This document shows, piece after piece, positions 1 through 7,315 of a DNA stretch of 64,000 nucleotides. This stretch comes from Catellatospora citrea (lineage in GTDB: Bacteria > Actinomycetota > Actinomycetes > Mycobacteriales > Micromonosporaceae). Location: contig NZ_RAPR01000001.1 in the NCBI RefSeq assembly GCF_003610235.1, forward strand, positions 682,001 through 746,000, read 5' to 3'. Numbering within the stretch: position 1 is the first letter of the stretch; every line of letters starts with the position of its first letter. A model generated the notes under the pieces. It did no database searches and was not told the DNA's origin. It saw nothing but the letters and a program-made list of their open reading frames with translations. The translations under genes were made by a program, and so were the position numbers.

Positions 1-640
1 AGAAGATGCGCGGGTGTCCGGCGCCGTCGATGCGGGCCGCCTCGTCCAGCTCCCGCGGGATGTTCCGGATGAACTGCACCATGAGGAACACGAAGAACGC
101 CTCGGTGCCGAGGAACTTGCCGATCAGCAGCGGTACGTAGGTGTCCAGCAGGTCCAGCTGGTTGAAGATGATGTACTGCGGGATGATGATCACGTGGAAC
201 GGCAGGAGCAGCGTTCCGATCATCGCGGCGAACAGGATCTTCGAGCCCTTGAACGCGACGCGGGCGAACGCGTACCCGGCCAGGGCGCTGGAGCCCAGCG
301 TGCCGACCACGGCCAGGGACGCCACGATCAGTGAGTTGAGCCCGTAGCGCCACAGCGGGATGCCCGCGATGCCGTCCCACACCCGGGCGTAGTTGTCCAA
401 CGTCGGTTCCCAGGGCAGCAGACCGCTGTTGCGGCCGAACTCGCTCGACGGCTTGAGCGTGGCGAAGAACAGCCAGACGAGGGGGTAGAGCACGACCGCG
501 GCCAGCGCGAGCAGCAGCAGGTACCACACGATCGTGGTCAGCAGGCCTCGGCGACGCCGGCGCGGTCGGGCCGGACGGCCGGCACGGGCCGTCATCTCGG
601 CGGTCTGGTGTCCGGGCTGGACGTGCTCGACGGTGGTCAC
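1..640 (-). CDS. Carbohydrate ABC transporter permease, MalG type (3' end cut by window)
   Basis: Inner-membrane subunit of a CUT1-type sugar importer. It would pair with the MalF-type permease just upstream to form the channel for the sugar bound by the lipoprotein at 1699-2988. The visible N-terminus is basic, followed by a membrane segment near residues 35-60 and further hydrophobic helices. Before the cut the binding-protein-dependent permease loop is readable as EAARIDGAG, the EAA motif that docks the ATPase. I chose the GTG at 640 because it overlaps the TGA of the preceding permease in a GTGA arrangement, implying translational coupling; the ATG at 595 would lose that. The last residues lie beyond position 1. 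No ATPase is seen, which is common because actinomycetes often share one MsiK-like ATPase. The family call is firm; the substrate is unknown. Confidence 0.9.
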   Translation of the reverse strand, partial: MTTVEHVQPGHQTAEMTARAGRPARPRRRRRGLLTTIVWYLLLLALAAVVLYPLVWLFFATLKPSSEFGRNSGLLPWEPTLDNYARVWDGIAGIPLWRYGLNSLIVASLAVVGTLGSSALAGYAFARVAFKGSKILFAAMIGTLLLPFHVIIIPQYIIFNQLDLLDTYVPLLIGKFLGTEAFFVFLMVQFIRNIPRELDEAARIDGAGHPRIF

Positions 641-1647
641 CGATTGTCTCCCGCGTAGTAGACCCACGACCGGGCGGTCCGGAACATGATCGCTGCGATG
701 ATCGCGACGACGACCAGGACGACCCAGGCGATCGCCGCCGCGTAGCCCATCTGCATGTCGGCGAAACCGCGCTTGTACATGTAGAGCGTGATGAAGTTGA
801 GCCGGCCGCCCGGGGCGCCCGAACCGTTGGAGATGATGAACGCCGACCCGAACACCTGGAAGGCGTGGATGGTCTCCAGCAGCAGGTTGAAGAAGATGAC
901 CGGCGACAGCATCGGCACGGTGACCTTCCAGAACCGGTGGACCGGGCCGGCTCCGTCCACCTGCGCCGCCTCGTACAGCTCGGTGGGGACCTGCTTGAGC
1001 CCGGCCAGGAAGATGACCATCGGGGCGCCGAACTGCCACACCACCAGGATGATCATCATTGGTATGGCCAGGTCGACGTCACCGACCCAGCCACCCAGCT
1101 CGACTCCCAGCACCTGCAGCGAACTGTCGACCGGGCCGTCGCCGGCGAACATCGCCCGCCACACGATCGCCACCGAGACGCTGGCCCCGATGAGGCTGGG
1201 CGTGTAGAACGCGGACCGGAAGAACCCCGAGCCGCGGGTGATCGAGTTGAGCAGCAACGCGACCGCCAGTGCCGCGGCGAGCTTGACGGGCGTGCCGAGC
1301 AGCACGTATTCGAGGGTCACCTGCGCCGAACGCAGGAAGACCGGATCGTCGGTGAACATCCGCACGAAGTTGCCGAACCCGACCCACTCCGGCGGGTTGA
1401 AGATGTCGTACCGGGTGAACGCCAGGTACAGCGAGACGGCCATAGGCCCGACGGTGAGGCCGAAGAACCCGACGAGCCACGGCCCCAGGAACCCGTACCC
1501 GGCGATCGTCTCCCGCCGTGCCGCCGCCGCGGCGCCCCCGGACCTGTGCGGCTCCCCCGCCGGGGACGCTGCGGCCGCACGACGTTGCGCCGTGCGGCCG
1601 GAGTCGCGTGCCGTCGGCGTCCCCGTAGGAGTCGGGACTGTCACCAT
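637..1647 (-). CDS. Carbohydrate ABC transporter permease, MalF type
   Basis: A 336-aa permease with a long polar N-terminus of about 45 residues, then six hydrophobic segments typical of CUT1 MalF/UgpA-like proteins. The EAA loop is visible as YEAAQVDGAG in the C-terminal third. It lies 51 nt downstream of the solute-binding lipoprotein and overlaps the MalG-type gene by 4 nt, so the three form one operon. It should act in the cytoplasmic membrane to import an oligosaccharide or monosaccharide. The start is ATG at 1647. A long reading frame on the opposite strand here is a high-GC shadow. Substrate cannot be told from sequence. Confidence 0.92.
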   Translation of the reverse strand: MVTVPTPTGTPTARDSGRTAQRRAAAASPAGEPHRSGGAAAAARRETIAGYGFLGPWLVGFFGLTVGPMAVSLYLAFTRYDIFNPPEWVGFGNFVRMFTDDPVFLRSAQVTLEYVLLGTPVKLAAALAVALLLNSITRGSGFFRSAFYTPSLIGASVSVAIVWRAMFAGDGPVDSSLQVLGVELGGWVGDVDLAIPMMIILVVWQFGAPMVIFLAGLKQVPTELYEAAQVDGAGPVHRFWKVTVPMLSPVIFFNLLLETIHAFQVFGSAFIISNGSGAPGGRLNFITLYMYKRGFADMQMGYAAAIAWVVLVVVAIIAAIMFRTARSWVYYAGDNR

Positions 1648-1698
1648 TGTTCTCCGCTCGTTCTGGTCCGACGGGTGTGCGCGATCAGCGTCCGGTGC

Positions 1699-2988
1699 CT
1701 ACTTCTTGAGGATCGTGTCCATCTCACTGAAGAACTGGTCCACCGCCTGCTCGACGGTGACCGTGCCCAGGCCGAGCTCCTCGCCCAACTGCCGGAACTT
1801 CTCCTCGATGGAGCCGTAGCCCACCACCGGAACCGGCGGCGCCGCACCCAGACGGTCCTTGATCGAGGTCTCGTAGTCGAGGATCTTCTGCGACAGCGGG
1901 TCGAGCTTCACGCCGGCCAGGTGCGTCGAGGACGCCGGCAGGCCCCGGTTGGTGCCGAAGACCGCACCTGCCTCCTGGCTGTTGAGCAGGAAGTCGACCA
2001 GCAGCGCCGACGCCTCCGGGTGCTCGCTGTTGGCCGCGATGGCGTGCAGCATCGACGGTTTGAGGTACAGGTCCTTCGCGCCCGCCTTGGTCACGGGCGG
2101 GGCGGTCAGCGCCAGACCGCTCGCGTCGGCGCCGAGATCACCGGCATAGCCGGCGCCGAAGTTGTCCCAAGTCAGCTCGCTGGTCGTCAGGCCGGCACCG
2201 AAGCCGGACTTGGGCGCGACCTCAAGCAGGCGCTTGGTCGGGATCGTCGCGCCGGTGCCCCGCACCTGCGCGCCCCTGCCCCAGAACTCGGCCAGTTCCG
2301 CCTTGGTGAACTGCGGTGCGCCGGCGTCGTCGAACAGGTTCTTGCCGTCGGCCCGCAGGGAGATCTCGAAGTTCTGGATGCGTCCGGTCGGATCGGTGCC
2401 GCCCCACACCGAACCGCCGCCGGCCTTGGCCACCGCGCCCATCCACGTCGCGTACTCGTCCCACGAGGTGCCGCCCGGGTACGCGCCGGCCCCGGTCTTG
2501 GTGACCAGAGCGGTGTTGGTGAACATCGCCCACGCGTTGGTGCCGATCGGCAGCGCGGTCGTCACGCCGTTCACGACGCCGATGCCCAGCGTCGACTCGG
2601 TGAACCCGTCGGTCTTGATGTACTTGCCCAGGTAGGGCTTCAGGTCGAGCAGGAGCCGGTTCTGCGAGTACTGGCGCAGGTAGGCGTAGTCGAACTGCAT
2701 CACGTCGGGCAGATCACGGCCCGCCGCCTCGATCTGGCGCTTCTCCCAGAACTCCGGGAAGGGCAGGAAGGTGGAGTTGACGGTGATCTTCGGATACTTC
2801 TCGTTGAACTTCGCGATCGCGTTCTTGTAGAAACCGGCCCGGGTGTCGTTGCCCCAGAACGCCAGGTCCAGGGTGACCGGTGCGTTCGGATCGAAGTCGG
2901 CACTCGGCCCCGCTGGTTCGCCGCCGCAGCCGGCGAGCAGCAGAGCAGCGCTCGCCACCGCCACTATCGTGATCTTGAATCGTTTCAT
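1699..2988 (-). CDS. Extracellular sugar-binding lipoprotein of ABC importer
   Basis: Family 1 extracellular solute-binding protein, 429 aa. It starts MKRFKITIVAV, followed by a hydrophobic stretch and the lipobox LLAGC at about residues 16-20, so it is a lipid-anchored receptor outside the membrane. The reading frame extends further upstream, but ATG 2988 has the lipoprotein signal and an AGGAC-type ribosome site, and the extension has neither. Downstream come two permeases in the same direction. The upstream region carries a clear sigma-A-type promoter with a LacI-like palindrome at +1, so repression relieved by a sugar is likely. Ligand unknown. Confidence 0.92.
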   Translation of the reverse strand: MKRFKITIVAVASAALLLAGCGGEPAGPSADFDPNAPVTLDLAFWGNDTRAGFYKNAIAKFNEKYPKITVNSTFLPFPEFWEKRQIEAAGRDLPDVMQFDYAYLRQYSQNRLLLDLKPYLGKYIKTDGFTESTLGIGVVNGVTTALPIGTNAWAMFTNTALVTKTGAGAYPGGTSWDEYATWMGAVAKAGGGSVWGGTDPTGRIQNFEISLRADGKNLFDDAGAPQFTKAELAEFWGRGAQVRGTGATIPTKRLLEVAPKSGFGAGLTTSELTWDNFGAGYAGDLGADASGLALTAPPVTKAGAKDLYLKPSMLHAIAANSEHPEASALLVDFLLNSQEAGAVFGTNRGLPASSTHLAGVKLDPLSQKILDYETSIKDRLGAAPPVPVVGYGSIEEKFRQLGEELGLGTVTVEQAVDQFFSEMDTILKK

Positions 2989-3058
2989 TAACAGTGTCCT
3001 CTCTGGACATGCGGTCACGGAGGGCAGCCCCCGAGCCCAACCCCTGCCACGCCGCCCG

Positions 3059-3070
3059 GAAAGCGCTTGC
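3059..3070 (-). promoter_or_regulatory. LacI-family-like operator upstream of sugar importer
   Basis: The palindrome core AAGCGCTT sits in GAAAGCGCTTGC. It lies about 12 nt inside the predicted transcript of the 1699-2988 gene, directly after the -10 box, where a bound repressor would block initiation. AAGCGCTT-type cores are common for LacI/GalR regulators. The only LacI gene in this window is 40 kb away, and its own upstream palindrome (43461-43476) has a related AAACGCTT core, so cross-regulation is possible but unproven. Confidence 0.55.
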
Positions 3071-3076
3071 TGGCCC

Positions 3077-3105
3077 ACACTAATGAAGGCCAATGTGTTA
3101 CACAA
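3077..3105 (-). promoter_or_regulatory. Promoter of sugar importer operon
   Basis: On the minus strand TTGTGT (3100-3105) and TAGTGT (3077-3082) are separated by exactly 17 nt. This fits the actinobacterial housekeeping pattern of a TTGNNN -35 and TAGNNT -10. The predicted start near 3070 falls on the edge of the operator palindrome. Confidence 0.6.
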
Positions 3106-3223
3106 GAGCGCCCTGTAAGGACATAAACGCACTGACTAGCGTCAAGAGGTGATGTATCCCGAACTTCTCGACGGCGGCAGAGCACGCCCCACCCCGCCCC
3201 GAGCCGGACGGGGTCCTCATCGG

Positions 3224-3721
3224 TCAGCTGACGAGGCGGCGCAGCGCACGACCCAGCATCCGGGCGTACGCGTGCTGGAAGCCGACCACCAGCGGCCCGG
3301 CGGCCCTGGTGTACCAGCGGGCGGGGCGGCTGAACGCGGTCATCGTGAACCAGACCTCCCCGTCGAGCAGCTCGACCACGAACGACTCCTCGCCCTGCTC
3401 AGGGTGTCCGGCCAGCGTTCCGTACCCGAAACCGGCCCGCCGCGGCCCGTCCTCCACCCATACCACCAGGCACGGCGCGGCGACGCGCAGCGGCCCGATG
3501 CCGAGCCTCGACGTCACCGCGAGCCCCTCCATCGCGCGCGGGCCGGCGGCGTCGACGAGCACCCCTGCGGCACGCTGCGGAGCGAAGGTCAGCACCGCGT
3601 CCGCCGCGGCCGCCATCACCGAGGCGTTCCCGACACGGGTGCGGTAGTGCAGGTGGTGATAACCGCGCGGCAGCACGTCGTCGCGGGTGGCGCCGACCTC
3701 CGCGTAGCTGAGTCCCGTCAT
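3224..3721 (-). CDS. DUF1990 (UPF0548) family protein
   Basis: A 165-aa protein matching the DUF1990 pattern: an N-terminal YAEVG segment, a central YHHLHYRTRVG stretch, a GxGT-like region (FGYGTLAGHPEQGEE) and a C-terminal amphipathic helix after FSRPARWYTR. There is no signal peptide and no assigned biochemical role. The ATG at 3721 overlaps the TGA of the YndJ-like gene (ATGA), so the two are translated together. The pairing of DUF1990 with a YndJ-like membrane protein is known in other bacteria. A long antisense-frame extension upstream is ignored because of this coupled start. Confidence 0.8.
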   Translation of the reverse strand: MTGLSYAEVGATRDDVLPRGYHHLHYRTRVGNASVMAAAADAVLTFAPQRAAGVLVDAAGPRAMEGLAVTSRLGIGPLRVAAPCLVVWVEDGPRRAGFGYGTLAGHPEQGEESFVVELLDGEVWFTMTAFSRPARWYTRAAGPLVVGFQHAYARMLGRALRRLVS

Positions 3722-4533
3722 GCCCGCACCCCCATTCGGCGCCACGCCACCAGCGCGCACAGCACGAAGGCGAGCGCATTGGCCAGCCCGTGTGTGGCCG
3801 CCATCCAGGCCAACGACGGGTGCGGCAGCCCGGTGGCCTCGCCCAGCGCCCAGCTCAGCGCCAGCAGCATGGTGACCGCGAGGGTCGCGGCCGCGACGGC
3901 GAGCAGCGTCCGGGTCGCCCGGTCCGCACTGCGGGCACGGACGTCGCGCCAGGTGAGCCAGGCGATGAGCCACATGCCGGTGGTGAGCACGACCGCACCG
4001 GCGAGCTCGGCGGTGTCGTCGACGAAGTAGCCGGCGAGCACCAGCAGCGTTCCGACGGGCACGCACCAGGCGGCGGCTCGGGCGGCGCCGCTGTCCACGC
4101 TGCGGCAGACCAGGCCCGCGATGAGCGCGGCTCCGAAGCCGGCGAAGTGAAGGTGCGGCACGGTCAACGTGAGGAGGCCGAGGCTGAAGCCGAACAGCTC
4201 GTGCCCGGCGCGTTCGGCGACCAGGGCGCTCGCGGCGACGGTCGGCGCGGCCAGCGCGGTCAGCACCGCCACCTCCGCGGCAGCCAGGCTGCGCCGCCGC
4301 GCCAGGCGGGCGACCGCCAGACCCGCGAGCAGCAGGGCCATCAGGGCGTACGGCACGCACAGGCCGGCGGCGAGCGCTCCCCGCGGCAGCCAGAGCGCGA
4401 CCGCCGACGGCACCGCGACGACCGGCCACCACCTGGCCAGCCGCGCGATGCCCGGACCGTCGACGAGCCATAGTCCGAGCGGCATCAACACGAGCATGCC
4501 GAGCATGATGATCGAATTTACCAGCAGGGCCAT
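3718..4533 (-). CDS. YndJ-like polytopic membrane protein
   Basis: A 271-aa hydrophobic protein with about eight membrane spans and short basic loops (RLARRR near residue 77). The first residues MALLVNSIIMLGMLVLMPLGL form a membrane helix without a cleavage site. It resembles the membrane part of YndJ-type proteins, whose function is unknown. The ATG at 4533 has an AGGAG ribosome site 8 nt upstream. It is the first gene of an operon with the DUF1990 protein. Two identical palindromes immediately upstream suggest tight control by a TetR-type repressor that is not encoded nearby. The family call is moderate, from hydropathy, partner gene and local resemblance. Confidence 0.65.
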   Translation of the reverse strand: MALLVNSIIMLGMLVLMPLGLWLVDGPGIARLARWWPVVAVPSAVALWLPRGALAAGLCVPYALMALLLAGLAVARLARRRSLAAAEVAVLTALAAPTVAASALVAERAGHELFGFSLGLLTLTVPHLHFAGFGAALIAGLVCRSVDSGAARAAAWCVPVGTLLVLAGYFVDDTAELAGAVVLTTGMWLIAWLTWRDVRARSADRATRTLLAVAAATLAVTMLLALSWALGEATGLPHPSLAWMAATHGLANALAFVLCALVAWRRMGVRA

Positions 4534-4558
4534 GCGGCCGCTCCTCTCCGAGGGCGCT

Positions 4559-4576
4559 ACTTGAACACGTTCAAGT
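4559..4576. promoter_or_regulatory. TetR-type operator, copy 1 (inside 44-bp inverted repeat)
   Basis: ACTTGAACACGTTCAAGT forms an 18-bp palindrome with a 2-nt asymmetric centre. It is the middle of a larger inverted repeat, 4546-4566 against 4569-4589, with 21-bp perfect arms. It lies 26 nt upstream of the YndJ-like start, where a repressor would sit on the promoter or leader. TTGAAC-N2-GTTCAA dyads are typical of TetR/AcrR regulators. Confidence 0.6.
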
Positions 4577-4601
4577 AGCGCCCTCGGAGGCTAGCGCATG
4601 G

Positions 4602-4619
4602 ACTTGAACACGTTCAAGT
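4602..4619. promoter_or_regulatory. TetR-type operator, copy 2
   Basis: An exact second copy of the 18-bp palindrome ACTTGAACACGTTCAAGT, 43 bp from copy 1 (about four helical turns). The flanks differ (GG/CC instead of CT/AG), so the conserved core is the protein-binding part. Equal spacing on one DNA face suggests cooperative binding. Confidence 0.6.
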
Positions 4620-4649
4620 CCGCGGCGATGTGCATTCGTGACTCCCTGC

Positions 4650-4700
4650 GTGAACCGGGTCACCTGCCTTGCCCCTGACGCCGACGTCAGGTTCTAGCGT
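4650..4700 (+). promoter_or_regulatory. MerR-type promoter for VOC/flavoprotein operon
   Basis: TTGCCC (4669-4674) and TAGCGT (4695-4700) flank a 20-nt spacer holding the imperfect palindrome CTGACGCCGACGTCAG. An overlong spacer with a central dyad is the hallmark of MerR-activated promoters. Upstream is a second dyad, GTGAACCGGGTCAC (4650-4663). The whole block is repeated almost exactly at 7221-7271, next to the MerR gene. The leader from here to the VOC start is about 145 nt, and I see no gene in it. Confidence 0.7.
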
Positions 4701-4850
4701 GGCTTCCGAACAGCGCGTCATCCCTTCGGCGGTGCCGCTGTCCGCCCAGCAGCCGAGGGCGAACGAGACGCCCCGGCTGACGGACGCCACCTGTCGAGCC
4801 GGTGACGCATGGGGCGAAATCACATCGACGTCAAGAAGCAAGGACATCCC

Positions 4851-5321
4851 ATGGACATGAAGCTAGAAGTGATCGTGCTGCCCGTCTCCGACATCGACCG
4901 GGCCAAGGCCTTCTACGAGAAGGTCGGATTCCGCCTGGACGTCGACTACCAGGCCAGTGCGGACGTCCGAGTCGTCCACTTCACGCCGCCCGGCTCCGCG
5001 TGCTCGATCATGTTCGGCAAGGGGGTGACCCCGATCGCTCCCGGCTCGTTCCAGGGCCTGTACCTCATCGTCTCCGACATCGAGGCGGCCCGCGCGGAGC
5101 TCACCGGCCGCGGCATCGACGTCAGCGAGATCTTCCACGACGCCGACGGCCTGTTCCACGGCCACGAGGGCGGGGACGTCACCCACCACGCCCCCGGCCA
5201 GCAGCGACGGGCCGGCCTGCATCCCGAGCGCGCCTCCTACGGCTCCTATCTCACCTTCCGCGACCCGGACGGCAACGGCTGGGTGCTCCAGGAGGTGTCG
5301 CAGCGCCTGCCCGGCCGCTGA
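4851..5321 (+). CDS. VOC/glyoxalase superfamily protein
   Basis: A 156-aa single-domain VOC protein. The two beta-alpha-beta-beta-beta modules are readable: KLEVIVLPVSDIDRAKAFYE at the N-terminus, and a second half ending in YLTFRDPDGNGWVLQEV, the usual glyoxalase-fold finish. Candidate metal ligands are the first-module H near FTPP and the C-terminal E of LQEV. The exact reaction is unknown; relatives include glyoxalases, bleomycin-resistance proteins and dioxygenases. I chose ATG 4851 for its AAGGA site 7-10 nt upstream; ATG 4809 lacks one. It is the first gene after a MerR-type promoter and precedes a flavin disulfide reductase, suggesting an electrophile or oxidant response. Confidence 0.85.
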   Translation: MDMKLEVIVLPVSDIDRAKAFYEKVGFRLDVDYQASADVRVVHFTPPGSACSIMFGKGVTPIAPGSFQGLYLIVSDIEAARAELTGRGIDVSEIFHDADGLFHGHEGGDVTHHAPGQQRRAGLHPERASYGSYLTFRDPDGNGWVLQEVSQRLPGR

Positions 5322-5383
5322 CGACCCGGCAAGCCGGGTCCGAGCAAGCAATGAGGAACGCAACAGTGAGGAAAGCAGCAGTG

Positions 5384-6814
5384 ATGACTGAGACGACCCG
5401 CACCTACGACGTGATCGTCATCGGCGGAGGACCGGTCGGCGAGAACGTGGCCGAACGCGCCCGCGCCGCAGGGCTCACCGCCGTGATCGTGGAGCGTGAG
5501 CTCCTCGGCGGCGAGTGCTCGTTCTGGGCCTGTGACCCGAGCAAGGCGCTGCTACGGCCGGTCGTGGCACGTGCCGACGCGAGCCGCATCCCCGGACTCG
5601 ACCCGGCGGTGGCCGGCCCGTTGGACGTCGCGGCGGTCCTCGCCCACCGCGACCGGATGTCCTCGTACTGGAAGGACGAGGACCAGGTCGACTGGCTGAA
5701 CTCGGTCTCCGTCGACCTCGTCCGCGGCCACGGCCGCCTCACCGGCCCCAAGCAGGTGGCCGTGCATACCCCCGAGGGCGACACGATGGCCCTGACCGCC
5801 CGGCACGCCGTCGCGGTCTCCACCGGCAGCCGCGCCGCCCTGCCGCCCATCTCCGGAGTCGACACCGTCCGCCCCTGGACCAGCCGCGAGGCCACCAGCG
5901 CCGACCAGGTGCCGGGCCGCCTGGCCGTCGTCGGCGGCGGTGTGGTCGCCGTCGAGATGGCCACCGCCTGGCAGGCCCTCGGCTCGCAGGTCACCATGCT
6001 CGTCCGCGAGCGCGGGCTCCTCGACCGGATGGAGCCGTTCGCCGGCGAACTGGTCACCGACGGACTGCGCGAAGCAGGCGTCGACATCCGCTTCGACACC
6101 ACCGTCACCGCCCTGGCCCGCGAAGACGGCGAGGTGCGGATCACGCTCGGCGACGGCGGGCAGCTGGCCGCGGACGAGATTCTGCTGGCCACCGGCCGCG
6201 CCCCGCAGACCCGCGACGTCGGCCTGGAAACAGTCGGCCTCACCCCCGGCGACTGGCTGACCGTCGACGACACCTTCCGGGTCACCGGCGTCGACGGCGG
6301 CTGGCTCTACGCCGTCGGCGACGTCAACGGCCGCGCGCTGATGACGCATCAGGGCAAGTACCAGGCCCGGATCGCCGGCGCCGTCATCGGCGCCCGCGCC
6401 AAGGGCGAGCCCGTCGACGACGCCCGGTGGGGCGCGCACGCCGCCACCGCCGACCACGCGGCTGTCCCCCAGGTCGTGTTCACCACCCCCGAGGTCGCCG
6501 CCGTCGGCCTGACCAGCCGCGAGGCCGAGCAGAGCGGACGCCGCGTCGCCGTCGTCGACTACGACCTCGCCCAAGTCGCCGGCGCCCACCAGTACGGTGC
6601 GGACTACCGCGGCTGGGCACGCATGCTCGTCGACACCGACCGCGACACCGTAGTCGGCGTCACCTTCGCCGGCCCCGGCGTCGGGGAGCTGGTGCACTCG
6701 GCCACCATCGCGGTCGCCGGCGAGGTGCCCCTCGACCGGCTCTGGCACGCCGTCCCCGCCTTCCCCACGCTCGGCGAGGTCTGGCTGCGACTGCTGGAGA
6801 CCCACCGCGGCTGA
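5384..6814 (+). CDS. FAD-dependent pyridine nucleotide-disulfide oxidoreductase (dihydrolipoamide/mercuric reductase family)
   Basis: A 476-aa class I flavoprotein. The N-terminal FAD site is VIVIGGGPVGENVAERA. The redox motif GGECSFWACDPSKALL keeps the CX4C disulfide, although the usual VNVG between the cysteines is replaced by SFWA. An NAD(P) site is seen as VVGGGVVAVEMA, the second FAD motif as LYAVGDVNG, and a dimerisation domain follows from about residue 350. The C-terminal HPTL-x4-E motif of true dihydrolipoamide dehydrogenases appears as AFPTLGEVWLRLL, with the catalytic His missing, so its substrate probably differs from lipoamide. ATG 5384 (with adjacent GTG 5381) follows a GAGGAAAG site. 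It forms an operon with the VOC gene under MerR-type control. Confidence 0.88.
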   Translation: MTETTRTYDVIVIGGGPVGENVAERARAAGLTAVIVERELLGGECSFWACDPSKALLRPVVARADASRIPGLDPAVAGPLDVAAVLAHRDRMSSYWKDEDQVDWLNSVSVDLVRGHGRLTGPKQVAVHTPEGDTMALTARHAVAVSTGSRAALPPISGVDTVRPWTSREATSADQVPGRLAVVGGGVVAVEMATAWQALGSQVTMLVRERGLLDRMEPFAGELVTDGLREAGVDIRFDTTVTALAREDGEVRITLGDGGQLAADEILLATGRAPQTRDVGLETVGLTPGDWLTVDDTFRVTGVDGGWLYAVGDVNGRALMTHQGKYQARIAGAVIGARAKGEPVDDARWGAHAATADHAAVPQVVFTTPEVAAVGLTSREAEQSGRRVAVVDYDLAQVAGAHQYGADYRGWARMLVDTDRDTVVGVTFAGPGVGELVHSATIAVAGEVPLDRLWHAVPAFPTLGEVWLRLLETHRG

Positions 6815-6851
6815 GCATCGAACCTGGCCCAGCGCGGTGTCCGGTCGCGAC

Positions 6852-7208
6852 TCACGTCGAGCGGGGCGCGGTCTGTTCTGCCACGGCGATGAGGGTGTCG
6901 AGCTTGTCCTGCATCTTCACCAGACCGGCGATCTGCGTATGGATGCGCTCTCGCTCGGCCTTCAGCAGGGCGAGCGTGGCCGACGTGCTGATGCCCGTGT
7001 CCAGGCACGGCAGCAGTTCCACGATCTTCTTGCTGGGCAGTCCTGCCGCATACAACTGCTGGATCCACTGGACACGGTCGAGCGCCGCGTCCGGATACCG
7101 CCGCTGCCCGCTCGGACTGCGCTCCGGCGCGAGCAGGTGCTGCTCCTCGTAGTAACGCAGCGCCCGCACGCTCACACCCGTCTTGGTGGCGAGCTCACCG
7201 ATGCGCAT
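6852..7208 (-). CDS. MerR family transcriptional regulator
   Basis: A 118-aa regulator with the canonical N-terminal winged helix: MRIGELATKTGVSVRALRYY, then the wing SGQRRYPDAALDRV, then a long coiled-coil dimer helix from about residue 75. The effector region is short with a single Cys (LLPCLDTG), so a thiol or small-molecule sensor is possible, but no metal site is obvious. ATG 7208 follows GAAGGGGG. The frame continues upstream through the promoter palindrome, which argues against the longer start. It is divergent from the SDR gene and probably activates both MerR-type promoters (4650-4700 and 7221-7271). Confidence 0.9.
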   Translation of the reverse strand: MRIGELATKTGVSVRALRYYEEQHLLAPERSPSGQRRYPDAALDRVQWIQQLYAAGLPSKKIVELLPCLDTGISTSATLALLKAERERIHTQIAGLVKMQDKLDTLIAVAEQTAPRST

Positions 7209-7220
7209 CGCGCCCCCTTC

Positions 7221-7271
7221 GTGAACCGGGTCACTCGGCTTGCCTCTGACGTCAACGTCAGGTTCTAGCTT
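7221..7271 (+). promoter_or_regulatory. MerR-type promoter for SDR gene
   Basis: TTGCCT (7240-7245) and TAGCTT (7266-7271) are separated by 20 nt containing the perfect dyad CTGACGT-CA-ACGTCAG (7246-7261). An upstream dyad GTGAACCGGGTCAC lies at 7221-7234. Spacing and sequence match the box at 4650-4700, including the flanking GGTTCTAGC. It lies 13 nt upstream of the divergent merR-like gene, so it may also control that gene. Confidence 0.75.
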
Positions 7272-7315
7272 AGCCCCAGCACAGCTGACAAACATCGATC
7301 CCACAGGAGACAACC

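Noticed and set aside
865..2991. 708-codon open frame on the plus strand over the importer genes
   Set aside because: It is antisense to three clear transporter genes and its translation is Arg/Gly/Asp/Gln-rich low-complexity; typical GC-rich shadow.
4802..5383. Extension of the flavoprotein frame back to 4802, giving a fusion with the VOC region
   Set aside because: The translation before 5384 is Arg/Pro-rich and out of frame with the true VOC protein; a ribosome site precedes 5381/5384.
5384..6814. Mercuric reductase call (MerR plus MerA-like)
   Set aside because: No MerP/T/B genes, no C-terminal Cys pair and no N-terminal heavy-metal domain; family similarity only.
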